From: Mesorhizobium huakuii
GTDB lineage: Bacteria > Pseudomonadota > Alphaproteobacteria > Rhizobiales > Rhizobiaceae
DNA: 64,000 bases
Direction of reading: 5' to 3'
Assembly (NCBI RefSeq): GCF_030160235.1
Contig: NZ_BSNY01000055.1
Location: 1-64,000, forward strand
Part shown: in pieces, positions 12,797 through 25,355 of the stretch
Position numbering within the stretch: the stretch's first letter is position 1
Layout of the letters: each line of letters opens with the position of its first letter
Made by a program: the position numbers and the translations under genes
The notes under the pieces: generated by a model
What the model was told of the DNA's origin: nothing
What the model saw: only the letters and a program-made list of their open reading frames with translations
Databases searched by the model: none

Positions 12797-12829
12797 GACC
12801 GTATCGTGCAAACGATGCGGTCTTTTTTT
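12797..12829 (+). terminator. Intrinsic terminator of the sRNA candidate
   Basis: The 10-bp stem GACCGTATCG / CGATGCGGTC (one U.G pair) with loop TGCAAA is followed by a run of T's. It is a strong plus-strand terminator with no protein gene feeding into it. Confidence 0.92.
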
Positions 12830-12854
12830 ACGCCTGCGCCTCGGGCCGGCTATT

Positions 12855-13871
12855 TCACTCCGCGGCCAGCGGCAGGTCGATGAAGTGATGGTCGGGCATC
12901 GCCATGAGATCCGCTGAAAATCGCGTCAGATCATCGGCCAGCGCGTCGAAGCCGGCAGTCTTCTCGAACGTCCGTTCATTCATGTAGAGCCCGCGATTGA
13001 CCTCGATCTGCAGCGCATGCAGATGACGCGCCGGGCGGCCATAGTGCTCCGTGATGAAGCCGCCGGCATAGGGCTTGTTGTGGGCAACGGTATAGCCCAT
13101 CGCGGTCAACAGGCCGATCGCCGTCTCGGTCAGGGCAGCGGTGGCCGAGATGCCGAAACGGTCGCCGATGATGAAGTCCGGCCGCAGACCGCTGTCGCCG
13201 ACACGGATGCTTGCCGGCATCGAATGGCAGTCGATCAGCACGGCAAAGCCGAAACGGGCATGGGTCCTGGTCAAAAGCCGCTTCAGCGTTTCATGATAGG
13301 GCTTGTAAACGGCCTCGATGCGGGCGACGGCTTCGGCGAGCGGCAGGCGACCGGAATAGATGTCGAGCCCCTCGCCCACCAGCTTCGGCACCGTGCCAAG
13401 TCCGCCGGCCACCCGCGCCGAGCGGATGTTGCAGAAGGACGGCACCGGCTCGGCGAACATGCGCGGGTCGAGTTCCCAAGGCTCGCGATTGACGTCGAGA
13501 TAGGCGCGCGGGAAATTCGCCGCCAGCATCGGCGCGCCAAGCGCCACGGCGCCGCCGAACAATTCATCGACGTAGCAATCTTCCGAGCGGCGGATGGCGT
13601 TGCGGTCGAGCCTCGCCATGGCGAGGAAGCGTTCCGGATAGTAGCGGCCGCTATGTGGTGAGTTGAACAGGAAGGGGACGCGCTGTTCGACGCCCGATCG
13701 GATTTCGAAGGGTTGAACGACCGAAAAATCCTCGGCTGCCGTCTTCAATTTGCACGAACCCGAAAACACCGATGCATCATGATATGAAAGTGCCACCTTG
13801 CTGGCCGCATGTCCAGCATTTCGCCATCCGCATCGCCCCGCCGAATGCGGATAATGCTTCGCAGCATTCAC
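12855..13871 (-). CDS. N-formylglutamate amidohydrolase family protein
   Basis: The frame encodes up to 338 residues, and the FGase (HutG-like) domain begins near residue 50 (PFEIRSGVEQRVPFLFNSPHSGRYYP). Zn-ligand phrases are visible: NSPHSG, DCHSMP and the later HALQIEVNRGLY. Known members hydrolyse N-formyl-L-glutamate in histidine breakdown, but this copy is not with hut genes. It sits divergently beside cpdR, an arrangement common in Rhizobiales. No ATG exists before the conserved domain. The longest frame starts at GTG 13871, and non-ATG codons nearer 13750-13790 are more plausible, so the N-terminus is uncertain by up to about 40 residues. Confidence 0.8.
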   Translation of the reverse strand: MNAAKHYPHSAGRCGWRNAGHAASKVALSYHDASVFSGSCKLKTAAEDFSVVQPFEIRSGVEQRVPFLFNSPHSGRYYPERFLAMARLDRNAIRRSEDCYVDELFGGAVALGAPMLAANFPRAYLDVNREPWELDPRMFAEPVPSFCNIRSARVAGGLGTVPKLVGEGLDIYSGRLPLAEAVARIEAVYKPYHETLKRLLTRTHARFGFAVLIDCHSMPASIRVGDSGLRPDFIIGDRFGISATAALTETAIGLLTAMGYTVAHNKPYAGGFITEHYGRPARHLHALQIEVNRGLYMNERTFEKTAGFDALADDLTRFSADLMAMPDHHFIDLPLAAE

Positions 13872-13911
13872 TTGATGTTTACCGTCACCGCCTCATATAC
13901 AGGATGGTTAA
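13872..13911 (+). promoter_or_regulatory. cpdR promoter with CtrA half-site
   Basis: A promoter-like pair TTGATG (13872-13877) and TATACA (13896-13901), 18 bases apart, precedes cpdR. At 13904-13911 ATGGTTAA reads TTAACCAT on the other strand, the CtrA half-site motif of alphaproteobacteria, and lies at the expected transcription start. Cell-cycle control of cpdR by CtrA is plausible but inferred. Confidence 0.4.
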
Positions 13912-13959
13912 CGGGCTGCCTGGGCGGCAGTCTCGGGCGGGTGATTCGGACGGGATATC

Positions 13960-14322
13960 ATGGCACGCATTCTTCTGGCGGAAGACGACGACGATATGCG
14001 TCGTTTCCTCGTCAAGGCGCTGGAACGCGCCGGCTACCAGGTCAGCGATTTCGACAATGGCGCCAGCGCCTATGAGCGGCTGCGCGAGGAGCCGTTCTCG
14101 CTGCTGTTGACCGACATCGTCATGCCGGAGATGGACGGCATCGAACTGGCGCGTCGCGCCACCGAGATCGATCCCGACCTCAAGGTCATGTTCATCACCG
14201 GTTTCGCCGCCGTTGCGCTGAACCCGGATTCCAAGGCGCCGAAAGACGCCAAGGTGCTGTCGAAGCCCTTCCACCTGCGCGATCTCGTCAACGAGGTCGA
14301 GAAGATGCTGCAGGCGGCCTGA
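13960..14322 (+). CDS. cpdR: Response regulator CpdR
   Basis: A 120-residue stand-alone receiver domain. Sequence and length match CpdR of rhizobia and Caulobacter, which unphosphorylated helps deliver substrates such as CtrA to ClpXP and is switched off through the CckA-ChpT phosphorelay. The phosphorylation site is D52 in LLLTDIVMPEMDG. The acidic pocket is EDDDD at 8-12, the switch Thr lies in MFITGFAA, and K in LSKPFHLRD near 102. There is no output domain. It lies divergently from the amidohydrolase-like gene and ahead of tRNA-Val. In Sinorhizobium CpdR1 is needed for bacteroid differentiation. Confidence 0.93.
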   Translation: MARILLAEDDDDMRRFLVKALERAGYQVSDFDNGASAYERLREEPFSLLLTDIVMPEMDGIELARRATEIDPDLKVMFITGFAAVALNPDSKAPKDAKVLSKPFHLRDLVNEVEKMLQAA

Positions 14323-14438
14323 GCCGCCTTCAACCGAGGCATCGGCATCTGTTTGCCGGTGCGGCGAGACGACGCCTTCTTTCCTTTTTCTCGCTATTGA
14401 CGCGCCCGACCAAAAATGGTGTATGCGCGGCTTCGGAT

Positions 14439-14513
14439 GGGCGTGTAGCTCAGCGGGAGAGCACTGCATTGACATTGCAGGGGTCACAGGTTCAATCCCT
14501 GTCACGCCCACCA
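14439..14513 (+). tRNA. tRNA-Val (anticodon GAC)
   Basis: The cloverleaf is complete. The acceptor GGGCGTG (14439-14445) pairs with CACGCCC, the D arm is GCTC/GAGC, and the anticodon stem CTGCA/TGCAG has loop TTGACAT (anticodon GAC). The T arm is ACAGG/CCTGT with loop TTCAATC, followed by discriminator A (14510) and encoded CCA (14511-14513). No integrase gene follows it. Confidence 0.97.
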
Positions 14514-14615
14514 TCCAATCTCAGACTTTCGGTATCACGCACGCAACTGCGGCTCCCCCGCAGCGCCACGTAGCTCTGCCTTCGCTCGATGGTGATCGAA
14601 AACGTCTCGTTCGGC

Positions 14616-15770
14616 TTAGATGCCTGCGACGACACACAGGTTCTTCATCCGTGATACGGCAAGGTCAGGATCGGCCAGCAGGCCTGCCTGGTCGGCAAGG
14701 CGAAAGATTTCGGCGTAGTGGCGGATGCCGCGCGCCGACTGCATGCCCCCGACCATGGTGAAATGGTCCTGGTGGCCGTTCAGCCAGGCCATGAAGACGA
14801 TGCCGGCCTTGTAATATTCGGTCGGCGCCTCGAAGATTTTTCGCGATAGCGGCACCGTCGGCGCCATCAGCGCGTCATAGCCGGCGCGGTCGCCCACGGC
14901 GAGCCTTGCCAGGGCGGCGTTGGCGACCGGCGCGATGGCGTCGAAAATGCCAAGCAGCGCGTGCGAATGCCTGTTGCCGTCGCCGGCGATCAGTTCGGGG
15001 TAGTTGAAGTCGTCACCGGTGAACATCACGACGCCGTCCGGCAACCGGTTACGCAGCGCGACTTCCTTGCCGGCATCGAGAAGCGATATCTTTATGCCCT
15101 CGACCTTGTCTGCGTGGCGTTCGATGATGGCGACCACCGTATCGAGCGCTGTCTCGAAATCGCGGCTGCCCCAATAGCCCTTCAAGGCAGGGTCGAACAT
15201 GTCACCCAGCCAGTGCAGGATGACCTTGCCGGAGGCCTGGCTCAAGATGCGGTCATAGACGCGCGCATAATCGTCCGGAGCCTTCGCGACAGCCGCCAAT
15301 GCGCGGCTGGCCATCATGATCGCCTTGCCGCCCTGCCCTTCGATGAAGGCGAACTGCTCGTCATAGGCCGCGATCACATCGTCGAGCGTCCCGGCAGCGG
15401 CCGGCGCCAGATGATCGGTTCCCGCACCCGAGGCAAGATCGGCGCCTTCGACGGTGCGCGCCTCGGCGATCGAGCGGCGGATCAATTCCTTCGCATTGGC
15501 CCAGTCGAAACCCATGCCGCGCTGCGAGGTGTCCATCGCCTCGGCAATGCGGAAGCCGAGCCGCCACAAATGATGGCGGAACGCCATCGTCCTGTCCCAG
15601 TCGACCGCGGGCCGCGACCATGGATCGGTCATTTCGAGGGGATCGGCAACGACATGCGCGGCGGCATAGGCGACGCGTGAAAACCGTGCGCCGATCGCCG
15701 GCTGCACCGGCTGTCCAACAAGCGCGTAGCGGGCGTTGCGGCCACCTTCGGCAGGCAAGACAATATCCAT
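14616..15770 (-). CDS. DUF993 family protein (dihydrodipicolinate-synthase-like barrel)
   Basis: A 384-residue cytoplasmic protein of the DUF993 family, which adopts a DapA-like TIM barrel. The phrase KVEGIKISLLDAGKEVALRNRLPDGV contains the Lys expected for Schiff-base aldolase chemistry, and FTGDDFNYPELIAGDG follows as in the family. No member has a firmly known substrate as far as I recall. The start at 15770 has GGAGAGG upstream. It is transcribed away from the LacI gene, and both starts are flanked by the same TGGAACGTTCCA-type operator, so it probably belongs to the catabolic pathway run by that repressor. A role as an aldolase or lyase on a sugar-acid intermediate is inference. Confidence 0.8.
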   Translation of the reverse strand: MDIVLPAEGGRNARYALVGQPVQPAIGARFSRVAYAAAHVVADPLEMTDPWSRPAVDWDRTMAFRHHLWRLGFRIAEAMDTSQRGMGFDWANAKELIRRSIAEARTVEGADLASGAGTDHLAPAAAGTLDDVIAAYDEQFAFIEGQGGKAIMMASRALAAVAKAPDDYARVYDRILSQASGKVILHWLGDMFDPALKGYWGSRDFETALDTVVAIIERHADKVEGIKISLLDAGKEVALRNRLPDGVVMFTGDDFNYPELIAGDGNRHSHALLGIFDAIAPVANAALARLAVGDRAGYDALMAPTVPLSRKIFEAPTEYYKAGIVFMAWLNGHQDHFTMVGGMQSARGIRHYAEIFRLADQAGLLADPDLAVSRMKNLCVVAGI

Positions 15771-15799
15771 CGACCTCTCCCTTCGCAGCGCGTATTAAA

Positions 15800-15811
15800 T
15801 GGAACGTTCCA
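15800..15811. promoter_or_regulatory. LacI-family operator, DUF993 side
   Basis: TGGAACGTTCCA is a perfect 12-bp palindrome with the central CG typical of LacI-family operators. It lies 30 bases upstream of the DUF993 start codon. Fifteen bases of it and its right flank recur at the second site near the LacI gene. Confidence 0.72.
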
Positions 15812-15939
15812 ATAAATCAAGAACCTTTAAGATTCGGGGCGAAGTTGGCTGCAAATGCTGCGCTGCAGCACAGGAAGCCATTCCTGCTGGGCCATTTGAG
15901 TACGAACAATCAGTTTTTGCGGCTGAGAAAAATTCGCGA

Positions 15940-15979
15940 TTGACTCAAGATTGAACCAGTGATTAGAACGTTCCAATAA
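15940..15979 (+). promoter_or_regulatory. LacI gene promoter and second operator
   Basis: TTGACT (15940-15945) and TAGAAC (15964-15969), 18 bases apart, look like -35 and -10 elements. The palindromic core GAACGTTC (15966-15973) within AGAACGTTCCAATAAA overlaps the -10. It is the same sequence as the operator 160 bases away, fitting autorepression and possibly looping between the two sites. Confidence 0.6.
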
Positions 15980-16013
15980 AATTCGGTTGGGAAAACTGGG
16001 AGGACGCATCGAG

Positions 16014-19675
<3,662 letters not shown>

Positions 19676-19683
<8 letters not shown>

Positions 19684-20452
19684 GCGCCTCGTCATATTCG
19701 AAAGGGACGGCGCCATCGGCATCGTCACGCTGCGCCGCCCGGAAAAGTTCAACGCGCTGGACATTCCGATGCTGAGGGCGCTGGAAGCCGCGCTCGACGA
19801 GGCAGAGATGGCCGAAGGCGTGCGCGTCGTGCTCTTGCGCGGCGAAGGCAAGGGCTTTTGCGCCGGCGGCGATGTCGAGGCCTGGGGTGCGATGAGCGCC
19901 GCCGATTTCCAGGTGCAATGGGTGCGCTATGGTCACCGCGTGTTCGACCGGCTGGCGCGGCTGCGGCAACCGACGATCGCCGTGCTGTCCGGTCATGCGC
20001 TGGGCGGCGGGCTCGAACTGGCGGTCGCCTGCGATTTCCGGGTCGCCGAGGCGCATGTGAAATTGGGCTTCCCCGAAACCTCGATCGGCGTCGTCCCCGG
20101 CTGGTCCGGAACGCAGCGCGCCGTGCGCCGCTTCGGCACGCAGACGGTCCGGCGCATGGCCTTGGGTGGTGAGATACTTCTCGCTCCCGAAGCGCTGGCC
20201 CTTGGCGTGGTGGATCGGGTGACCGAAACCGGCAAGGCATTCGACGAAGCCAAGAGCTGGGGGGAAAAGATCGCCGAACGTGGCCCGCTGGCGACGGAAG
20301 CGGCCAAGCTGATGATCGCGGTGGCCGAGGGCGAGGAAAGTGCGGCCGCCACCGAAGCGCTGGCCAGCGGCTTTATCGCGCTCACCGGCGACCTCAAGGC
20401 CGGCGTCGACGCCTTCAAGGCCAAGCAGAAGCCAGCATTTTCAAGAAGCTAG
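19676..20452 (+). CDS. Enoyl-CoA hydratase/isomerase family protein
   Basis: A 258-residue crotonase-fold protein. Family marks include KFNALDIPML, the oxyanion-hole phrase GKGFCAGGDV, ALGGGLELAVACDFRVAE, and the acid-bearing segment LGFPETSIGVVPGWSGTQR. The start at 19676 (MAERLVIFER) overlaps the CoA-transferase stop by 8 bases, so the pair is translationally coupled. Hydration, isomerisation or retro-aldol cleavage are all known in this fold. Given its neighbours it should act on the CoA ester made by the transferase. Confidence 0.9.
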
Positions 20453-20466
20453 AGAAAACAGTCCTG

Positions 20467-21978
20467 ATGAACGCACCCCTCAACATCGCCATGCCCGCCG
20501 AGGCCTCAACCGCGCCGAAAAATTATCGGCTGCTGATCGACGGCAAGCACGTCGATGCTCGCGACGGCCGCACGCTGGAACGCAAGAGCCCCGGCCACGG
20601 CTTCACCGTTTCGCGCTATGCGCAAGCCGGCCAAGCCGAGGTGGAAGCGGCCGTGCAGGCCGCGCACAAGGCGTTCGAGACCGGGCCGTGGCCACGCATG
20701 AAGGCCGGCGAGCGCGCCGCGATCCTCTTCAAGGCGGCCGACCTGATCGAGGCACGGCTGGAAGACATCGCCCGGCTCGACGCGCTCGAATCCGGCAAGC
20801 CGATTGCCCAGGCGCGCGGTGAGATCGGCGGCGCCGTCGACATCTGGCGCTATGCCGCCTCGCTCGCCCGCACGCTGCATGGCGAGAGCTACGCCAATCT
20901 CGGCGACGCCATGCTGGGCGTGGTCGTGCGCGAGCCGATCGGCGTCGTGTCGATCATCACGCCGTGGAATTTCCCGTTCCTCATCGTCAGCCAGAAACTG
21001 CCTTTCGCGCTCGCCGCCGGCTGCACGGCGGTGGTCAAGCCCAGCGAAATGACCTCGGCCTCGACCTTCGTGCTGGGCGACATCCTGCTCGAAGCCGGCC
21101 TGCCCGCCGGCGTCGTCAACATCCTCGCCGGTCTGGGCGCCGATGTCGGCGCACCGATGGTCAGCCATCCCCTGGTCGAGATGGTGTCGTTCACCGGCTC
21201 GACCCGCGTCGGCAAGATGACCATGGCGTCCGCCGCGCAGTCGCTGAAGAAGGTCTCGATGGAACTTGGCGGCAAGAACGGCCAGATCGTCTTTCCCGAT
21301 GCCGACCTCCAGGCCGCCGCCGACGCGGCGGTGTTCGGCGGCTTCTTCAACGCCGGCGAGTGTTGCAATGCCGGCAGCCGGCTGATCGTGCACGAGGCGA
21401 TCGCCGACGATTTTCTCAATGCCGTCAAGGCGCTCACCGCCAGGGTGAAAGTCGGCGACCCGCTCGACGAGCAAACCAAGGTCGGCGCAATGATCTCGTC
21501 CGACCATCTGGCCAAGGTGACGGATTACGTTGCGGCAGCGGCAGGCGAAGGCAGCAATGTCTTCAGCGGCGGCAAGCAGTTGGCCTCTAATGCCGGCCAA
21601 TATCTCGACCCGACCATCTTACGCTACGTCACCGAGGACATGGCGATTGCGCGCGAGGAAGTGTTCGGCCCGGTGCTCTCCGTGCTCACTTTTGAATCGA
21701 TTGAAAAGGCGTTGCACATCGCCAACAACACGCCCTATGGTCTGTCTGCAGGCGTGTGGAGCGCCAGCATCGACACTTGTATGTCGGTGGCGCGTGGGGT
21801 GCGTTCGGGGACGGTTTGGGTGAACACATTCATGGAAGGTTATCCCGAGCTGCCTTTCGGGGGCTACAAGCAGTCCGGTCTCGGACGCGAACTCGGCAAA
21901 CGCGCCGTTGAGGACTATACCGAGGAAAAGACAATCCAGTTTCATCGCGGCCAGCGCACCGGATGGTGGGTCGGCTGA
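20467..21978 (+). CDS. NAD(P)-dependent aldehyde dehydrogenase
   Basis: A 503-residue ALDH superfamily enzyme. The nucleophile is C300 in the [12 protein letters not shown] motif, and the general base is the Glu in [13 protein letters not shown]. The cofactor phrase [17 protein letters not shown] and [11 protein letters not shown] are present, as is the C-terminal [15 protein letters not shown] typical of betaine/gamma-aminobutyraldehyde-type ALDHs. It lies 14 bases after the hydratase, closing the LacI operon. The aldehyde is unknown; oxidation of a product released by the lyase-type steps is plausible. Confidence 0.93.
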   Translation: MNAPLNIAMPAEASTAPKNYRLLIDGKHVDARDGRTLERKSPGHGFTVSRYAQAGQAEVEAAVQAAHKAFETGPWPRMKAGERAAILFKAADLIEARLEDIARLDALESGKPIAQARGEIGGAVDIWRYAASLARTLHGESYANLGDAMLGVVVREPIGVVSIITPWNFPFLIVSQKLPFALAAGCTAVVKPSEMTSASTFVLGDILLEAGLPAGVVNILAGLGADVGAPMVSHPLVEMVSFTGSTRVGKMTMASAAQSLKKVSMELGGKNGQIVFPDADLQAAADAAVFGGFFNAGECCNAGSRLIVHEAIADDFLNAVKALTARVKVGDPLDEQTKVGAMISSDHLAKVTDYVAAAAGEGSNVFSGGKQLASNAGQYLDPTILRYVTEDMAIAREEVFGPVLSVLTFESIEKALHIANNTPYGLSAGVWSASIDTCMSVARGVRSGTVWVNTFMEGYPELPFGGYKQSGLGRELGKRAVEDYTEEKTIQFHRGQRTGWWVG

Positions 21979-21990
21979 GTTGGGAAGAAC

Positions 21991-22008
21991 CCGGTGGGCT
22001 TCCACCGG
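21991..22008 (+). terminator. Short hairpin between the ALDH and ABC genes
   Basis: CCGGTGG / CCACCGG with a GCTT loop forms a 7-bp stem. It lies between the ALDH stop and the binding-protein start, without a clear T-run. It may be a weak terminator or processing site separating the two expression units. Confidence 0.35.
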
Positions 22009-22036
22009 TCGTGTAATGCAACAAGGGAGGAAGTAC

Positions 22037-23290
22037 ATGTTGCGCAAACTGCTTATCGGAACGGCTCTTGCGACGAGCTTTGCCTTCTCGGCGCACGCCG
22101 CGGACGTCAAGGAAGTGCAGATGCTGCATTGGTGGACGTCGGGCGGCGAAGCGGCTGCCCTCAACGTGCTGAAGGGCGACCTGGCCAAGGAAGGCTATGC
22201 CTGGAAGGACGTTCCTGTCGCCGGCGGCGGCGGTGATGCTGCCATGACCGCGCTGAAGGCGATGGTCGCGGCCGGCAACTATCCGACCGCCTCGCAGATG
22301 CTCGGCTACACCGTGCTCGATTATGCCGCGGCCGGCGTCATGGGCGACCTGACCGAGACGGCGAAGAAGGAAGGCTGGGACAAGTCGGTTCCGGCGGCCC
22401 TGCAGAAATTCTCGGTCTATGACGGCAAGTGGGTCGCGGCTCCGGTCAACGTCCACTCGGTCAACTGGCTGTGGATCAACAAGGCCGTCATGGACAAGAT
22501 CGGCGGCACCGAGCCGAAGACCTTCGACGACTTCGTCGCCCTGCTCGACAAGGCCAAGGCCGCGGGTGTGATCCCGCTCGCTCTCGGCGGCCAGAACTGG
22601 CAGGAAGCCACCATGTTCGATTCGGTCGTCCTGTCGACCGGCGGACCCGAGTTCTACAAAAAGGCCTTCAACGACCTCGACGACGCTTCGCTCAAGTCCG
22701 ACACGATGAAGAAGTCGTTCGACAACCTCGCCAAGCTCGTCACCTATGTCGACCCGAACTTCTCGGGCCGCGACTGGAACCTTGCCACCGCCATGGTCAT
22801 CAAGGGCGATGCCCTGGTGCAGGTCATGGGCGACTGGGCCAAGGGTGAATTCCACGCCGCTAAGAAGACCCCGGGCACCGACTTCCTGTGCTATCGCTTC
22901 CCGGGCACCGACGGCTCCGTGATCTACAACTCCGACATGTTCGGCATGTTCAACGTTCCGGACGACCGTAAGGCCGCCCAGGTCGCATTGGCCACCGCCA
23001 CCCTGTCGAAGAGCTTCCAGTCGGCCTTCAACGTCGTCAAGGGTTCGGTTCCGGCCCGTACCGACGTTCCGGACACCGACTTCGACGCTTGCGGCAAGAA
23101 GGGCATCGCCGACCTGAAGAAGGCCAATGAAGGCGGCACGCTGTTCGGCTCGCTGGCCCAGGGCTATGGCGCCCCGCCGGCTGTCGCCAATGCCTACAAG
23201 GACGTGGTCTCGAAGTTCGTCCATGGTCAGATCAAGACCTCGGACGAGGCCGTGACCGAACTGGTCAAGGCGATCGACGACGCCAAGTAA
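22037..23290 (+). CDS. ABC transporter sugar-binding protein (family 1)
   Basis: A 417-residue periplasmic binding protein. The signal peptide is residues 1-22 ([21 protein letters not shown]), with predicted cleavage at AHA-AD. The mature start [20 protein letters not shown] resembles glucose/mannose-type (GtsA/GlcE) family 1 proteins of rhizobia. The start at 22037 is fixed by AGGGAGGAAG just upstream; the frame is open further upstream but there it overlaps the ALDH gene. A strong hairpin after the stop precedes the permeases, the usual way of making more binding protein than membrane parts. It probably takes up a monosaccharide or small sugar for the surrounding oxidoreductases. Confidence 0.93.
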   Translation: MLRKLLIGTALATSFAFSAHAADVKEVQMLHWWTSGGEAAALNVLKGDLAKEGYAWKDVPVAGGGGDAAMTALKAMVAAGNYPTASQMLGYTVLDYAAAGVMGDLTETAKKEGWDKSVPAALQKFSVYDGKWVAAPVNVHSVNWLWINKAVMDKIGGTEPKTFDDFVALLDKAKAAGVIPLALGGQNWQEATMFDSVVLSTGGPEFYKKAFNDLDDASLKSDTMKKSFDNLAKLVTYVDPNFSGRDWNLATAMVIKGDALVQVMGDWAKGEFHAAKKTPGTDFLCYRFPGTDGSVIYNSDMFGMFNVPDDRKAAQVALATATLSKSFQSAFNVVKGSVPARTDVPDTDFDACGKKGIADLKKANEGGTLFGSLAQGYGAPPAVANAYKDVVSKFVHGQIKTSDEAVTELVKAIDDAK

Positions 23291-23308
23291 GCGCAACGCT
23301 CGAAATCA

Positions 23309-23336
23309 CCTTCCCCGCCTCGGCGGGGAAGGTTTT
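23309..23336 (+). terminator. Attenuating hairpin after the binding-protein gene
   Basis: The 11-bp perfect stem CCTTCCCCGCC / GGCGGGGAAGG has a two-base TC apex and is followed by TTTT. Its place between binding-protein and permease genes suggests partial termination or 3'-end protection of the upstream mRNA. Confidence 0.8.
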
Positions 23337-23443
23337 ATCTCAGGATTGGCCGGCTCGACACCATGCCGACCCAAGACCCGTATACACGGGGCCGCCTTGC
23401 CGCCTGACGGCGCAGCACGGACGACCCGAAACGGGAGGAGCTC

Positions 23444-24394
23444 ATGAGCACAGTAGCAACAAGCCAGATCAAGCTGACGCCGGAGCGGTCACGCACCTCT
23501 GTGCGCTCGCGCCTGCAGGACGCCTTGCCGAAGATCGTTCTGGCGCCGAGCTTCGCCATCACCATCGTCTTCGTCTACGGCTTCATCCTGTGGACGATCT
23601 ATCTGTCCTTCACCAATTCCAAGACCTTCCCGTCCTACGTCATCACAGGTTCGCGCGCCTATCAGCGGCTGTGGGGCTGGACCTTCGACACCGACCCGCC
23701 ATCGAGCTGGTACACGTCGATAACCAATATGGGTATTTTCGGCTTTCTCTACATCCTGATCTGCCTGGCGCTCGGCCTGTTCCTGGCCATCCTGCTCGAC
23801 CAGAAGATCCGCGGCGAAGGCGTGCTGCGGCCGATCTACCTCTATCCGATGGCGCTGTCCTTCATCGTCACCGGCGTCGCCTGGAAATGGTTCCTCGATC
23901 CCGGTCTCGGCCTCGAGCAGACGCTGCATCAATGGGGATGGACGAGCTTCCATTTCGACTGGATCAAGAACAAGGATTTCGTCATCTACACGGTGGTCAT
24001 CGCCGGCGTCTGGCAGGCCTCCGGCTTCATCATGGCGATGTTCCTGGCCGGCCTGCGCGGCATTGACGGCGAGATCATGAAGGCAGCGCAGATCGATGGC
24101 GCCACAACCTTCCAGCTCTACCGCCGCATCGTCATCCCGCTGCTGCGGCCAATCTTCCTGTCGGCCTTCATCGTGCTCGCCCACCTCGCCATCAAGTCAT
24201 ACGACCTTGTCGTGGCGCTGACCTCCGGCGGCCCCGGCGGCTCGGCCTGGCTGCCTTCGAATTTCATGTACGAATACACCTTCAAGCGCAACGAGATGGC
24301 TGTCGGATCGGCCAGTGCGGTGATCATGCTGATGACCATCGTCGCCATCATCGTGCCCTATCTCTATTCGGAACTCAGGGAGAAGCCGCGATGA
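23444..24394 (+). CDS. ABC sugar transporter permease (MalF-type)
   Basis: A 316-residue inner-membrane permease with six predicted transmembrane segments, starting near residue 30 (IVLAPSFAITIVFVYGFILW). The EAA-like loop that contacts the ATPase is GEIMKAAQIDGATTFQLYRRIVIP, split here across residues 205-228. GGAGGAG lies just before the ATG. It should pair with the next gene's product and the ATPase to form the importer for the binding protein upstream. It overlaps the second permease by 4 bases. Confidence 0.93.
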   Translation: MSTVATSQIKLTPERSRTSVRSRLQDALPKIVLAPSFAITIVFVYGFILWTIYLSFTNSKTFPSYVITGSRAYQRLWGWTFDTDPPSSWYTSITNMGIFGFLYILICLALGLFLAILLDQKIRGEGVLRPIYLYPMALSFIVTGVAWKWFLDPGLGLEQTLHQWGWTSFHFDWIKNKDFVIYTVVIAGVWQASGFIMAMFLAGLRGIDGEIMKAAQIDGATTFQLYRRIVIPLLRPIFLSAFIVLAHLAIKSYDLVVALTSGGPGGSAWLPSNFMYEYTFKRNEMAVGSASAVIMLMTIVAIIVPYLYSELREKPR

Positions 24395-25335
24395 GCGCTG
24401 TCGCCACCCCTGCCCGCCAGGCCTCCGGCGGCATCAACACCAAGCTCGTCAACCGTATCGTCATCTACGGGCTTCTGGCGCTCTTCGCGCTGTTCTACCT
24501 GATGCCGCTGTTCGTCATGCTGGTCACCTCGTTCAAGACCATGGACGAGATCCAGAACGGCAACATGCTGGCGCTGCCCAAGGCGCCGACCTTCGACCCG
24601 TGGCTGAAGGCCTGGGGCGAGACCTGCGTCGGCCTCACCTGCGCCGGCATCAAGGGCTATTTCTGGAACTCCATCAAGATGGTGGTTCCGGCCGTGCTGA
24701 TCTCGACCATGCTCGGCGCCCTCAACGGCTACGTGCTGACCAAATGGCGCTTTCGCGGCGCGACGCTGGTGTTCGGGCTGATGCTGTTCGCCTGCTTCAT
24801 TCCGTTCCAGTCGGTGCTGCTGCCGATGGCGACGATCCTTGGCAGCGTCGGCCGCTTCGGGGTGACCTTGCAGAACTCCGTCGGAACCAGCTTCGGCCTC
24901 GGCAATTCGACGGTCAATCTCGTCTTCGTCCACGTCGTCTACGGCATCGGCTTCACCACGCTGTTCTTCCGCAACTATTACGAGGCCTTCCCCACCGAAT
25001 TGATCAAGGCGGCACAGGTCGACGGCGCCTCCTTCTTCCAGATCTTCCGCCGCATCATGCTGCCGAACTCTATGCCGATCTTCGTCGTCACGGTGATCTA
25101 CCAGTTCACCAACATCTGGAACGACTTCCTGTTCGCTTCCGCCTATGCCGGCACCGGCGACGCCATGCCGATGACGGTGGCGCTGAACAATGTCGTCAAC
25201 ACCTCGACCGGCGTCGTCGAATACAACGTCAATATGGCGGCCGCGATGATCGCGGCTCTGCCCACCCTGATCGTCTATGTCGTCGCCGGCCGCTATTTCG
25301 TGCGCGGGCTGATGGCGGGCGCGGTCAAAGGCTGA
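24391..25335 (+). CDS. ABC sugar transporter permease (MalG-type)
   Basis: A 314-residue second permease. It has six hydrophobic segments, the first near residues 24-45 (IVIYGLLALFALFYLMPLFV). The EAA loop is present as ELIKAAQVDGASFFQIFRRIMLP. An insert with two cysteines (ETCVGLTCAGIKGYF) lies in the first periplasmic loop, as in glucose/mannose permeases of this type. It overlaps the preceding permease by 4 bases (ATGA) and is followed by the ATPase 20 bases on. Confidence 0.93.
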   Translation: MSAVATPARQASGGINTKLVNRIVIYGLLALFALFYLMPLFVMLVTSFKTMDEIQNGNMLALPKAPTFDPWLKAWGETCVGLTCAGIKGYFWNSIKMVVPAVLISTMLGALNGYVLTKWRFRGATLVFGLMLFACFIPFQSVLLPMATILGSVGRFGVTLQNSVGTSFGLGNSTVNLVFVHVVYGIGFTTLFFRNYYEAFPTELIKAAQVDGASFFQIFRRIMLPNSMPIFVVTVIYQFTNIWNDFLFASAYAGTGDAMPMTVALNNVVNTSTGVVEYNVNMAAAMIAALPTLIVYVVAGRYFVRGLMAGAVKG

Positions 25336-25355
25336 CCAATTCAGAAGGAACGACC

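Larger units (their letters stand above)
12711..12829 (+). ncRNA. Candidate trans-acting sRNA, alpha-r14/NfeR1-like
   Basis: Between two minus-strand genes lies an orphan plus-strand unit with its own signals. A CTTGACA -35 element sits at 12710-12716, with a weak -10 near 12733-12738. Three hairpins follow: GGACAGG/CCTGTCC (12746-12763), GCCC/GGGC with loop TCCTT (12766-12778), and the terminator (12797-12829). Unpaired or loop CU-rich phrases (CCCTCCTT, TTTCCTCCCT) would act as anti-Shine-Dalgarno seeds. This layout matches what I recall of the alphaproteobacterial alpha-r14 family. The RNA would be about 85-90 bases, from about 12743 to 12828. The next plus-strand gene is 1.1 kb away, so this is not a leader. 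Confidence 0.65.

Noticed and set aside
14439-14513. tRNA-Val as an attachment site of an integrated element.
   Set aside because: No integrase, no direct repeat of the tRNA 3' end and no change in base composition were seen downstream in the window.
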